Below are positions 35,612 through 43,982 of a DNA stretch of 64,000 nt, in pieces. Positions within the stretch are counted from its first letter, which is position 1. Every line of letters begins with the position of its first letter. This stretch comes from Candidatus Saccharimonadota bacterium. GTDB lineage: Bacteria; Patescibacteriota; Saccharimonadia; Saccharimonadales; UBA4665. Under the pieces are notes generated by a model. That model was not told the DNA's origin, made no database searches, and saw nothing but the letters and a program-made list of their open reading frames with translations. Both the position numbers and the translations under genes were made by a program. Location of the stretch: contig JARIHI010000003.1 in NCBI GenBank assembly GCA_029288365.1, positions 1 through 64,000 of the forward strand. Direction: 5' to 3'.

Positions 35612-36601
35612 ATGAGTAAGCTAACCCCTGAGGATCAAAAAAAACAGGAGCTCTACCGTGACGCACGTTTTACGAACCAGTACGATCAAATTTGGCAATC
35701 AGTTGGTAAGTGCGTATTTTGTGACTTGAAAGAAAAATACGTCATTTTTGAAGAAAATGGTATCGTATTAACAATTAGCTTGTTCGCTTATATAGACGGG
35801 CACTGTATGATCATGCCGCGTAGGCACGTAAGATCACCTAAGGAGCTCACTGACCTGGAGTGGGACACGGTACGAAAATTCTCTTACATTGCCAAGAAAT
35901 TGATCAAGGACGTACATAGTGTTAAGGGTATGCAACTTATTTATAAGGATGGGGTAGAAGCTCAGAGCACCGTGGAGCACCATTTACACTTTCACTGTGT
36001 GCCATTTGATGCGCCCGACCTTATGGAATGGAATTACCGTAAACTCCAATACACGCCGCTTGAAAATACAAATCAATACAAACAAGCACGTAAAAAAATT
36101 ATTACCTCTGGCGCTAAGTTTGATAAAAAGTACCACCAGTCTCACAGCTTACCTATATATTGTGACGTTATTATTCTTTCATCAAATAGAGAAATTTTAT
36201 TCCAAGAGCGCGCAGAATCACACAAACTGTCACCTGACTTCTTGACCCCTCTTGGTGGAAAAGTCGAATCATTTACACGCACTTTACAAGAAGAACTTGC
36301 TCGAGAAATTAACGAAGAAGCAGGAATTACTATATCACCAAAGGATTGCACGCTTTTATCGTCCAGGGTCGATACTGTTAAGCACACTAATGTATCGAAG
36401 CAATTAAAGGCAACATACCCTACAACTACTGTTTTCTTACGTAATACCTATCTTTTGAAAAACTTCGATAAAAATACCAAACTAACACCGGGTGACGATG
36501 CCGAAAATTTCGTGTGGATACCTATAAACGAAATAGCCAGTCATGAACGCATTTCTGAAAGTACTAAAGAAATTATAGAATTGATACAAGATGAGCAGTA
36601 A
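35612..36601 (+). CDS. HIT-Nudix fusion protein
   Basis: 329 aa from ATG 35612. The N-terminal HIT domain has CVFCDL (residues about 34-39) and the catalytic histidine triad HHLHFHCVP near residue 129. The C-terminal Nudix domain (from about 180) has LGGKVES and REINEEAGI, but where a normal box reads GE it has an insertion-like FTR, so the first box glutamate is displaced. Both domains hydrolyse or transfer nucleoside phosphates. Overlaps the next gene by 11 bases. Confidence 0.82.
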   Translation: MSKLTPEDQKKQELYRDARFTNQYDQIWQSVGKCVFCDLKEKYVIFEENGIVLTISLFAYIDGHCMIMPRRHVRSPKELTDLEWDTVRKFSYIAKKLIKDVHSVKGMQLIYKDGVEAQSTVEHHLHFHCVPFDAPDLMEWNYRKLQYTPLENTNQYKQARKKIITSGAKFDKKYHQSHSLPIYCDVIILSSNREILFQERAESHKLSPDFLTPLGGKVESFTRTLQEELAREINEEAGITISPKDCTLLSSRVDTVKHTNVSKQLKATYPTTTVFLRNTYLLKNFDKNTKLTPGDDAENFVWIPINEIASHERISESTKEIIELIQDEQ

Positions 36602-37565
36602 TCAGTATACCTTTGACTGGAGTGAACTGGCCTTTAAGAGTAAGAAGCCGCTAAATGATCTCAATGCCATATTTATTGCCGCACCACGAGAACTTTCAAA
36701 AGCTCGCTTTGCTGAATTGATAAAAACTTACCTGCCGAAGGGTAACGTAGTGTTAGGGATTGCCAAAGAGCCTTATATTGACGGATTCGATGGTCAGCCG
36801 CAATTTCGTACCCTAACGCTCGAAAATGTGCAATCAATTATTGATAAAGTAAACAAATCTTCATCACAGCGGAAAATTTTCACTCTGACATATTATCAAC
36901 GTGAAACTCAGTACATTTTTGAAAAAATAAAATGGCAGCGTGTACTGCTTATAAATGGATCGTGGATGTATGCATTTCATACAACAACACCTTATTATGC
37001 ACTGGTAAACCGTCGGATACCGATAGACCGCATCTCACCCTTTGTAAGCGAAGTCGAAGCGCGAAAATACGAAAAAACTATAGAATCACAACTTTTGCCC
37101 CTTCCTAAATCCAGCACGATCCTATCTGAAACAGCAATGCTTGAAGCGGCCGCCCAAGCAGCAAATCACTCCTATGATTATAACTTTCAAACAGGTGTTG
37201 CCTTAGGTAAAAAAGAAAGTAAAGCCTACAAACTGCTAGCTACCGCTTATAACGCTGTCGTACCATTTCAGACCTATGCTATGCATTATGGTGCATCACG
37301 TGAGCAAAATTTTTCGCCCCCAAACGATCTCAATCATTACGATACGGTTCACGCTGAAGTATGCCTTATCCTTAAGGCACAAGAAGAAAATATAAATCTC
37401 TTAAACAGTACGTTATTTATTAATCTGCTTCCATGTCCGGTTTGCAGTCGTATGCTTACAAAAACTCCAATCGCTGAAATTGTATATCAGCAGGATCACT
37501 CAGACGGCTATGCTGTAAAAATGCTTGAGAAAGCCGGGAAAAAAGTCAGAAGGCTTGCCGTATAA
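36591..37565 (+). CDS. Cytidine/dCMP deaminase-like protein with unknown N-terminal domain
   Basis: 324 aa. The C-terminal third has the zinc site of the deaminase superfamily: HAEVCLIL (His ligand and catalytic Glu, near residue 256) and PCPVCSRML (two Cys ligands, near 283). The first 170 residues (IFIAAPRELSKARF, LLINGSWMYAFH) match no family I know and may be nucleotide-binding. The substrate is unknown; neighbours suggest a nucleotide or nucleotide sugar. Confidence 0.72.
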   Translation: MSSNQYTFDWSELAFKSKKPLNDLNAIFIAAPRELSKARFAELIKTYLPKGNVVLGIAKEPYIDGFDGQPQFRTLTLENVQSIIDKVNKSSSQRKIFTLTYYQRETQYIFEKIKWQRVLLINGSWMYAFHTTTPYYALVNRRIPIDRISPFVSEVEARKYEKTIESQLLPLPKSSTILSETAMLEAAAQAANHSYDYNFQTGVALGKKESKAYKLLATAYNAVVPFQTYAMHYGASREQNFSPPNDLNHYDTVHAEVCLILKAQEENINLLNSTLFINLLPCPVCSRMLTKTPIAEIVYQQDHSDGYAVKMLEKAGKKVRRLAV

Positions 37566-37571
37566 AATCCC

Positions 37572-38591
37572 ATGCAAGAAGCTACGATACTTCGCGCCTA
37601 TAACTGCTATGGGCTTGGTACTGTGCAATTACTTGGCAAGCATAAAGGCTACAGAAACACCTCATACCCAGCGAAATTGCCAAATGGCGAGATAGTAAGC
37701 CTAATTTTATACAAATCAGAAACTGGCATGCGTGAACGCATCCAGTATATACATAGGGTGAGTAACCAACTCAAGGATGTCATGCCAGTACGTACTCCTT
37801 GGGATTCACGGATTTTAATGCTCAAAGTCGAAGAAACGGTACGTTACGCCGGGCTATACACTTATTTACCAGGAGCAACTATTCCGTGGGAGGCTTATAC
37901 GAAACATCATATTAAATTATTAGGAATGGCGATGGGTCACATGCATGCTGCGCTTACAAATTTACAGCCAAATAACCCGCCGTTGGTTGCCGATGAGTAT
38001 ATGGCTATTTGTCAGCGAATGACACTGTATTTTACATCTAGTGGGGTTCAAAAAGCTCTGCAGCAAAAACTACACACCACTATAAGCATGGATGTGCTTA
38101 ATCTGTATCAAACTATCCTGAAAACTACTAAAAAACTACCGTGTCAGCGTATGTTGCACATGGACTTCGTGAGAGGCAATGTATTATTCGATAAAGTCGA
38201 GACCGTCAATCAAACGTCATTACAAATAGGCAACATAACTATCAGTGGTATAGTGGACCTTGAAAAAACTGCCTATGGTCATCCTGCATTTGACATTGCC
38301 CGAACCCTCGCTTTTTTGTTGGTTGACAGTAAGTATAAGTCCCCTGAAAAGACAAGAAAATATTTTTTGAACTCGGGTTACGTGAAACGAGGTAAACAGA
38401 AAATACCGAATATTACTTATACAATGTACGGACAAAAAATAGACGTACTAGAAATCCTGATCGACATGTTTTTGGTATACGATTTTTATAAGTTTTTACG
38501 TCATAATCCCTACGAATCACTTTCTGAAAATGAACATTTTATCCGTACTCGTGCTATGTTACTACAAAAGGGAGTTTTACAAGCCTTATGA
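37572..38591 (+). CDS. APH/choline kinase-like phosphotransferase
   Basis: 339 aa. The catalytic loop HMDFVRGN near residue 194 is the Brenner motif of the aminoglycoside/choline kinase family, and GIVDLEKTAYG near 228 supplies the metal-binding Asp. A small-molecule kinase, which would feed the upstream nucleotidyltransferase. Overlaps the GT4 gene by 4 bases (ATGA). Confidence 0.75.
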   Translation: MQEATILRAYNCYGLGTVQLLGKHKGYRNTSYPAKLPNGEIVSLILYKSETGMRERIQYIHRVSNQLKDVMPVRTPWDSRILMLKVEETVRYAGLYTYLPGATIPWEAYTKHHIKLLGMAMGHMHAALTNLQPNNPPLVADEYMAICQRMTLYFTSSGVQKALQQKLHTTISMDVLNLYQTILKTTKKLPCQRMLHMDFVRGNVLFDKVETVNQTSLQIGNITISGIVDLEKTAYGHPAFDIARTLAFLLVDSKYKSPEKTRKYFLNSGYVKRGKQKIPNITYTMYGQKIDVLEILIDMFLVYDFYKFLRHNPYESLSENEHFIRTRAMLLQKGVLQAL

Positions 38592-39736
38592 GAGTCGCTA
38601 TTGTTGTACCGCATATTTTTATGCATCAGGATATTTTGCCAAAGGTTATATTTTCACCTGGCACTTTAGCAATTGAGCTTGCCGAAGGTCTTCAGGACTT
38701 AGGACTAGACGTCACGTTATTCACTCCAGGGCCAATTGATACTAAAGTTTCTAATAGTACGGCAGACCTGAGTAATTTTGATGCTGAACTACGAGGTAGG
38801 AGCGACACATATATAGATTTACTAAAAAAACATCCTCTGACTTTTATTACGCTTGCCCGGCAAGTCCAGGCTGAATTAATTACTGAGGCATACAAAAGAG
38901 CCAACGCCAACGAATTTGACCTTGTGCACATCTACACGAACGAAGAGGAGATTGCTCTGGTCACAGCAGATCTTTGTAAAAAACCAGTAGTATTTACTCA
39001 TCACGATCCATTTAACTTTTTGGTAAAATATAAAGCCATATTTCCTAAATACTTACACCGAAACTTCATATCTATCTCGAATTCCCAAAGAAGAGGTATG
39101 CCGAAAGACACAAATTGGCTAGCAACCATTTACCACGGCATGGACCCGCAGGCTTATAAACCTGTAGAAAATCCACGAACAGACTACGTAGCCTATCTTG
39201 GTCGTATTATCGAACCTAAAGGCGTACACCTAGCTATCCAAACCCTACAGCAACATAATCGAGTTCACCCAAATGATCCTCTTGTGTTAAAAATTGCTGG
39301 GAAGCACTATAGCGGCAAAAAAGACCAATACTGGCAAGAGCAGATTTTGCCGCAACTTGACGACAAATTCATCGAGTATGTTGGCTTTATTGAAAGCTCG
39401 AATGATAAGCAAACGTTTCTCGGCAATGCTCGAGCACTTATCATCCCTTCGTTATTTGAAGAACCGTTTGGCATGGTTATGATTGAAGCACTAGCTTGCG
39501 GCACACCGGTAATCGGCATCAATTCCGGCGCAATTTCAGAAGTAATCAGTCAACACAAAACTGGCATTGTAGTACCGAAAACAACCGAATCTCAAATGAT
39601 TACAGATCTCACAAGGGCGATAGAAGATATTAAAAATATTGACCACACTATATGCCGGCAAGAGTTCGAGAAACGCTTTACTTTACAGCGTATGTGCCAA
39701 GAGCATCTGCAGGCTTACCAAAAACTTATAGGATAA
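38588..39736 (+). CDS. Glycosyltransferase family 4
   Basis: 382 aa with an N-terminal Rossmann domain and the GT4 donor-site signature EEPFGMVMIEALACGTPVIG near residue 290. Last gene of the operon; it could use the sugar or alcohol nucleotide made by the preceding genes. It converges with thyA with an 11-base overlap. Confidence 0.82.
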   Translation: MRVAIVVPHIFMHQDILPKVIFSPGTLAIELAEGLQDLGLDVTLFTPGPIDTKVSNSTADLSNFDAELRGRSDTYIDLLKKHPLTFITLARQVQAELITEAYKRANANEFDLVHIYTNEEEIALVTADLCKKPVVFTHHDPFNFLVKYKAIFPKYLHRNFISISNSQRRGMPKDTNWLATIYHGMDPQAYKPVENPRTDYVAYLGRIIEPKGVHLAIQTLQQHNRVHPNDPLVLKIAGKHYSGKKDQYWQEQILPQLDDKFIEYVGFIESSNDKQTFLGNARALIIPSLFEEPFGMVMIEALACGTPVIGINSGAISEVISQHKTGIVVPKTTESQMITDLTRAIEDIKNIDHTICRQEFEKRFTLQRMCQEHLQAYQKLIG

Positions 39737-40538
39737 CGAGTGGGGCCTTGATGTGTGGATGTGGATCGTAATCTTTTAGCACAAAATTATCTTCGGTAAA
39801 ATTATCAATGTCTGCAGGCTTACCCACAATTTCTAGCTTTGGTAATTGTTTTGGCTTGCGTTTAAGTTGCTCCTTGGCTTGATCAAGATGGTTGTTATAC
39901 AGGTGTGCGTTACCAATAGATATAACTAACTCTCTGGCCTCCAAACCCGTCAAGGAAGCCACCATTTGTAAGAGCATAGCGTATTGTGCAATATTGAACG
40001 GTAATCCTAAAAATACGTCCGACGAACGTTGATAGAGTTGCATACGCAACTTACCTTTAGTTACGTCAAACTGAAACATGGTGTGACATGGCGGTAAGCG
40101 CATAGCTTCAAGGTCGGCCACATTCCAGGCATTGACAATAATAGCCTTAGAATGCGGATTGGTTTTTATTTGGTCTATAGTCCACTGTAGTTGATCAAAT
40201 TCTTGTCCATCTTGACCTTTCCAGTGCCGCCACTGTACGCCATATACTGGGCCAAGATTCAAGTCTTTATCGGCAAACTCGTCCCAATAGTGGATCTTGT
40301 GGTCTTGTAAATACTTAATGTTAGAGCTGCCCGAGACAAACCATAACAATTCATGTAACAAGAGAGAAAAGGGCATTTTCTTTGTCGTCAAAAGCGGAAA
40401 ACCATGTCGCAAATCAAAATGCATTTGATAGCCAAAAATAGATTTGATGCCATGTACACCGCGTGTTGGCTTGCTTTTGCCGTTCTTTAAAATCTCAGCC
40501 ATTAGTTTGAGATATTCGTACTCGGGATGGGCAGCCAT
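39726..40538 (-). CDS. thyA: Thymidylate synthase ThyA
   Basis: 270 aa. The catalytic cysteine is in PPCHTMFQFDV near residue 152, with RSSDVFLGLPFNIAQYA and the N-terminal RTxxGxxS-like region reading RGVHGIKSIFG. Converts dUMP to dTMP with methylene-tetrahydrofolate, producing dihydrofolate, which the divergent DHFR at 40742 would recycle. Confidence 0.95.
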   Translation of the reverse strand: MAAHPEYEYLKLMAEILKNGKSKPTRGVHGIKSIFGYQMHFDLRHGFPLLTTKKMPFSLLLHELLWFVSGSSNIKYLQDHKIHYWDEFADKDLNLGPVYGVQWRHWKGQDGQEFDQLQWTIDQIKTNPHSKAIIVNAWNVADLEAMRLPPCHTMFQFDVTKGKLRMQLYQRSSDVFLGLPFNIAQYAMLLQMVASLTGLEARELVISIGNAHLYNNHLDQAKEQLKRKPKQLPKLEIVGKPADIDNFTEDNFVLKDYDPHPHIKAPLVIL

Positions 40539-40547
40539 TATTTAACC

Positions 40548-40646
40548 CTACTTTTCTTCAGTTTCTTCTTCATCAAGAAAGCTCAGGTCAATTTCTTCAT
40601 CCTGAAGCTCATCATCACCATAATAACCATCAGCATCTTGTGTCAT
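40548..40646 (-). CDS. Very small acidic protein (32 aa) upstream of thyA
   Basis: Thirty-two codons with a strong GGAGG site 6 bases before ATG. About half the residues are Asp or Glu, with a GYYGDDE segment and IDLSFLDEEE. Transcribed with thyA from the promoter at 40685. No family recognised. Confidence 0.6.
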   Translation of the reverse strand: MTQDADGYYGDDELQDEEIDLSFLDEEETEEK

Positions 40647-40684
40647 GTTTCCCTCCAACAAAGCCTCATTTAATAACTCTTTTT

Positions 40685-40713
40685 AGTATAACGAAGCCCT
40701 ATATACTTGTAAA
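40685..40713 (-). promoter_or_regulatory. Promoter of the 32-aa gene and thyA
   Basis: On the minus strand TTTACA (40708-40713), 17-base spacer, TATACT (40685-40690). Divergent from the DHFR gene. Confidence 0.65.
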
Positions 40714-40728
40714 CTAACCCTGTTTTGT

Positions 40729-40734
40729 AATAAT
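40729..40734 (+). promoter_or_regulatory. -10 box of the DHFR gene, leaderless geometry
   Basis: AATAAT ends 7 bases before ATG 40742. TTGTAA at 40707-40712 is a possible -35 at 16 bases. Confidence 0.45.
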
Positions 40735-40741
40735 AAAGGCA

Positions 40742-41242
40742 ATGAAAGTGTTTATTATTGCCGCTCTTACTGCTGATGGGTTTATTGCCCGGCATAGCGC
40801 CCATACAGCAGACTGGTCAGTAAAAGAGGATAAACAACTATACGTGCGTTTGACGAAAGAAGCCGGAGTTATGATAATGGGGGCTCGTACTTTTGACACA
40901 ATTGGGCGTGCGCTGCCAGAACGTAAAACTATAGTTTACACTTCAAATCCCGACGCCTACACAGGCTTCGACATAGAGACCACAAAAGAAGCGCCTAAAG
41001 ACCTGCTCAAGCGCCTAGAAAAAGAAGGGTACACCTCAGTAGCTATATGCGGTGGTGCTCAAATATACACCCACTTTTTACAAGCTGGAGCTGTAACTGA
41101 CCTTCATCTTACATATGCGCCACTGCTTTTTGGAAAAGGTATACCGCTTTTTGCAGACAACTTTGACATACAACTTAAACTTGTATCAGTAGAAAAGCTA
41201 GGCGTCGATAGTCTATACGCACACTACACAGTGTTAGCATAA
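40742..41242 (+). CDS. folA: Dihydrofolate reductase family protein
   Basis: 166 aa. IIAALTADGFIAR at the N-terminus, MGARTFDTIG near residue 46 and AICGGAQIYTHFL near 103 are DHFR/RibD-C-like NADPH-binding signatures. Next to thyA, reduction of dihydrofolate is the likely role, although RibD-type reductases share the fold. Confidence 0.82.
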   Translation: MKVFIIAALTADGFIARHSAHTADWSVKEDKQLYVRLTKEAGVMIMGARTFDTIGRALPERKTIVYTSNPDAYTGFDIETTKEAPKDLLKRLEKEGYTSVAICGGAQIYTHFLQAGAVTDLHLTYAPLLFGKGIPLFADNFDIQLKLVSVEKLGVDSLYAHYTVLA

Positions 41243-41293
41243 GGTTGAATAATAGGTAACTTAAGCTTGCATTAGGTGAATCATTATGGCTTA

Positions 41294-43639
41294 ATGAATT
41301 CACAGATGAGCAATATGTTAAGGAAGAGTACGCCCAAGTCAAACGGTGTTTTTGTCGTCGTAGAGGGTACAGACGGCTCTGGTAAAGCTACGCAGTGTCA
41401 GCTACTAGCAGATCGTCTAAAGTCCGAAGGTTATGACGTGGAGGTTTTTGATTTTCCTCGCTATAGCCAACCCTCCAGTTATTTTGTACAGCAATACTTA
41501 AATAGCAAGTACGGGGATATTAATGAAGTAGGGCCGTACAGCGGTTCTCTTTTCTTTGCTCTTGACCGATACGACATCGCTAGAGATATACGGACAGCTT
41601 TAGAAAATAATAAAATTGTGGTAGCAAATCGTTTTACCGCATCAAGCATGGCTCACCAGGGAACTAAGTTTGCCCATGTTGAGGAGCGACGTGGCTTCTT
41701 TATATGGCTAGATAACTTGGAGTTTGAGCTACTTGGCATACCCCGCCCAGACGTAAACTTCGTACTTAATGTCCCTGCAACTATTGCTCAACAACTTGTT
41801 GATACAAAAGAGGCGAGGAAGTATACAAACAAAAAACGTGACTTGCATGAAGCAGATCTACAGCACCTTACAAAATCAGTAGAGATATATGATGATTTAT
41901 GCAAACTTTTCCCTCGTGATTTTCAGCAAATAGATTGCGTGCGTGATGGAAAAATTATGGACAGAAAAGATATCCATACCTTACTATGGGGCAAAGTAGC
42001 TCCTTTGTTGCCTAAGCCGCAGCCTAAACCGTCAAGTCTGAGTAAAAAAGTAGCTAATCCCTATGTGGCACAGACTGAAGTAGGACTTAAGGTCACAAAA
42101 CTTGGCGAAACTTTTCTCCAAGAGATAGTAACAAATACCGAAGATGATGTGTATGCATTGACTGCTACTCTTCCACCGGCAACAGCAGCGGCAGCTATGG
42201 CGCGGCTATGTCGGTGTGGCGATGACCTGCGTCTGACTATTTTGAATGAGTTTGCCCACGCGGAAAGCAAAGACAAAGAGCTACTACAGCGAGTTATTAC
42301 AGCTTATGGAGACGACTCCGTGCAACAGCTGGTCGGACAGTACATTGTGGTAGAAAACGCCAGCAACCTTCTTACTAAAAAATTAGAGTGGGGCAGGCTA
42401 GCCGCATATTTAGAACAGTCAACACGTTATATATACTTTGATAAAAAAGATTCGCAAGGTAAATATAAATACTATACGCCTGATAACTTTGACACAAAGA
42501 CACGCACTCTTTACGAAGAGGGAATGAATTCCATATTTGAACTTTACTCTGAAATGGTACATCGCTTAAACGACCATATTCAAAAACATTCCACTGTACC
42601 AGCCGAAACAAAAGATGCTGCATGGCGAAATGCTACCAGAGCTCAGGCCTGTGATGCTGTACGTCCTGTCTTGCCGGTAGCTACACAATCAACGGTGGGT
42701 ATCTTTGCCTCCGGCCAAGCCATAGAAAATTTGATCCTGCATTTGCTTAGTGACGAACTTATAGAAGCTCAAAGGACTGGAGAAAAAGTACTCAAAGAAG
42801 CTCGTAAAACAATGTCCGCCTTTTTGGAACGTGTTGATAAGCCTGAAAGAGGAGGAGCACACATTGCCTACCGCGCACGTACCCATAAAGCTGTAGAGGA
42901 CCTGGCCAAAGAATTATTACCTGAAAACCATACGATTACCCTAGAAGCGGTTCGCATGACAGATGTATGGCCGCGTAATGAACTAGATGTCGTAGCAGAT
43001 ATGTTGTATGAGCACAGTAACCTGTCATTAGAGGAAATCCGCGCTGAAGTAGAAAAAATGACCTATAAGCAAAAATTAAAAGTCGTCCAAACTTATATCG
43101 GAGAACGGTTGAATCGACGCCACAAACCCGGTAGAGCACTTGAAAAAATCCATTATAGTTTCGACTTGGTTTCTGATTACGGAATCTTTCGCGACCTGCA
43201 GCGACATCGCATGGTAGATGATCTGGAGTGGCAAAGGTTGACTCCTCGTTATGGCTACGAGGTGCCGCAATTGGTTGATAAAGCAGGACTTAGTGATCTA
43301 TTCGAACGATGCTTTGACATCAGTTTAGAACTATATAGCCATCTACAAGCGGCAGGCTATTCGCTTGAAGCACAATATACTACACTACTCGGTCATAAAA
43401 TGCGCTGGAAAGTAACGTATAACGCTCGAGAAGCGTTTCATATACATGAACTTCGCACTTCGCCGCAAGGACACCCTGGTTATCGTAAGCTAGTCCAACA
43501 GATGCATGAGACAGTCGCCCAAGCCCACCCCCTAATTGCAGAGAGTATGAAGTTTGTAAATAAAGGCGAAGATCCTGAACTCACTCGCCTAGCAGCCGAG
43601 AAATATGCTCAATTTAAGGTAGAGCAACGTAATACCTAG
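41294..43639 (+). CDS. dTMP kinase fused to two ThyX-like domains
   Basis: 781 aa. Residues about 15-235 are thymidylate kinase (P-loop EGTDGSGKATQ; DRYDIA; ANRFTASSMAHQG). The rest is two ThyX (flavin thymidylate synthase)-like units. ThyX normally has RHRxxSxNExSxRY. The first unit (near residue 366) reads WGRLAAYLEQSTRY, keeping ExSxRY but not RHR; the second (near 637) keeps RHR but then reads MVDDLEWQ. Start is uncertain: ATG 41294 has CATTAT 6 bases upstream; GTG 41276 is in frame. Confidence 0.82.
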   Translation: MNSQMSNMLRKSTPKSNGVFVVVEGTDGSGKATQCQLLADRLKSEGYDVEVFDFPRYSQPSSYFVQQYLNSKYGDINEVGPYSGSLFFALDRYDIARDIRTALENNKIVVANRFTASSMAHQGTKFAHVEERRGFFIWLDNLEFELLGIPRPDVNFVLNVPATIAQQLVDTKEARKYTNKKRDLHEADLQHLTKSVEIYDDLCKLFPRDFQQIDCVRDGKIMDRKDIHTLLWGKVAPLLPKPQPKPSSLSKKVANPYVAQTEVGLKVTKLGETFLQEIVTNTEDDVYALTATLPPATAAAAMARLCRCGDDLRLTILNEFAHAESKDKELLQRVITAYGDDSVQQLVGQYIVVENASNLLTKKLEWGRLAAYLEQSTRYIYFDKKDSQGKYKYYTPDNFDTKTRTLYEEGMNSIFELYSEMVHRLNDHIQKHSTVPAETKDAAWRNATRAQACDAVRPVLPVATQSTVGIFASGQAIENLILHLLSDELIEAQRTGEKVLKEARKTMSAFLERVDKPERGGAHIAYRARTHKAVEDLAKELLPENHTITLEAVRMTDVWPRNELDVVADMLYEHSNLSLEEIRAEVEKMTYKQKLKVVQTYIGERLNRRHKPGRALEKIHYSFDLVSDYGIFRDLQRHRMVDDLEWQRLTPRYGYEVPQLVDKAGLSDLFERCFDISLELYSHLQAAGYSLEAQYTTLLGHKMRWKVTYNAREAFHIHELRTSPQGHPGYRKLVQQMHETVAQAHPLIAESMKFVNKGEDPELTRLAAEKYAQFKVEQRNT

Positions 43640-43681
43640 TATATCTAATTAAAAGTCTTTTATGCTATTTGGATTATCAGG

Positions 43682-43710
43682 TTGACCTAAAGAGGCTAAC
43701 CATATATAAT
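43682..43710 (+). promoter_or_regulatory. Promoter of rplJL
   Basis: TTGACC at 43682-43687, 17-base spacer, TATAAT at 43705-43710. Start near 43717; leader about 265 nt. Confidence 0.75.
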
Positions 43711-43716
43711 TAGCGA

Positions 43717-43982
43717 GTTACCAAAGACAGTGACTGTAAATAACTATCATATTTACTTAATTTGTCACCGAGGCTAGCAAGAAACATCGTTTTAGTTTTG
43801 AGCACAATCTCGTTATAAGTCTTTGGGCAACCAAAGACTTTTTTAGTTCTTTAAAAATCTAGGTCGAAGATTTTAGATAGATTTAAGGGAAAAGAGCAGC
43901 CCGAGAGAATGAATTTATTTCATTCCCCGGCGCGATGAGAAAAACCGCGAGGTTTGTCTCATTACCCTGAAAGGAATTTTAT
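43717..43982 (+). promoter_or_regulatory. L10-type leader with terminator/antiterminator choice
   Basis: From 5' to 3': CCAAAGAC (43721-43728); a long hairpin (43730-43768; GTGAC/GTCAC and GTAAATA/TATTTAC stems with an asymmetric bulge, the likely L10 site); and the attenuator. CCAAAGAC at 43721 equals part of the attenuator 3' arm and can pair with its 5' arm instead, forming an antiterminator that encloses the L10-like hairpin. Downstream are two more hairpins (about 43914-43931; AAACC/GGTTT with a GCGA loop inside ATGAGA/TCTCAT). Confidence 0.6.
43817..43844 (+). terminator. Attenuator terminator in the rplJ leader
   Basis: AAGTCTTTGG (43817-43826) pairs perfectly with CCAAAGACTT (43831-43840) around a GCAA tetraloop, then a T-run to 43844. 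It lies 140 bases before rplJ, so transcription of rplJL must pass it. Confidence 0.85.
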
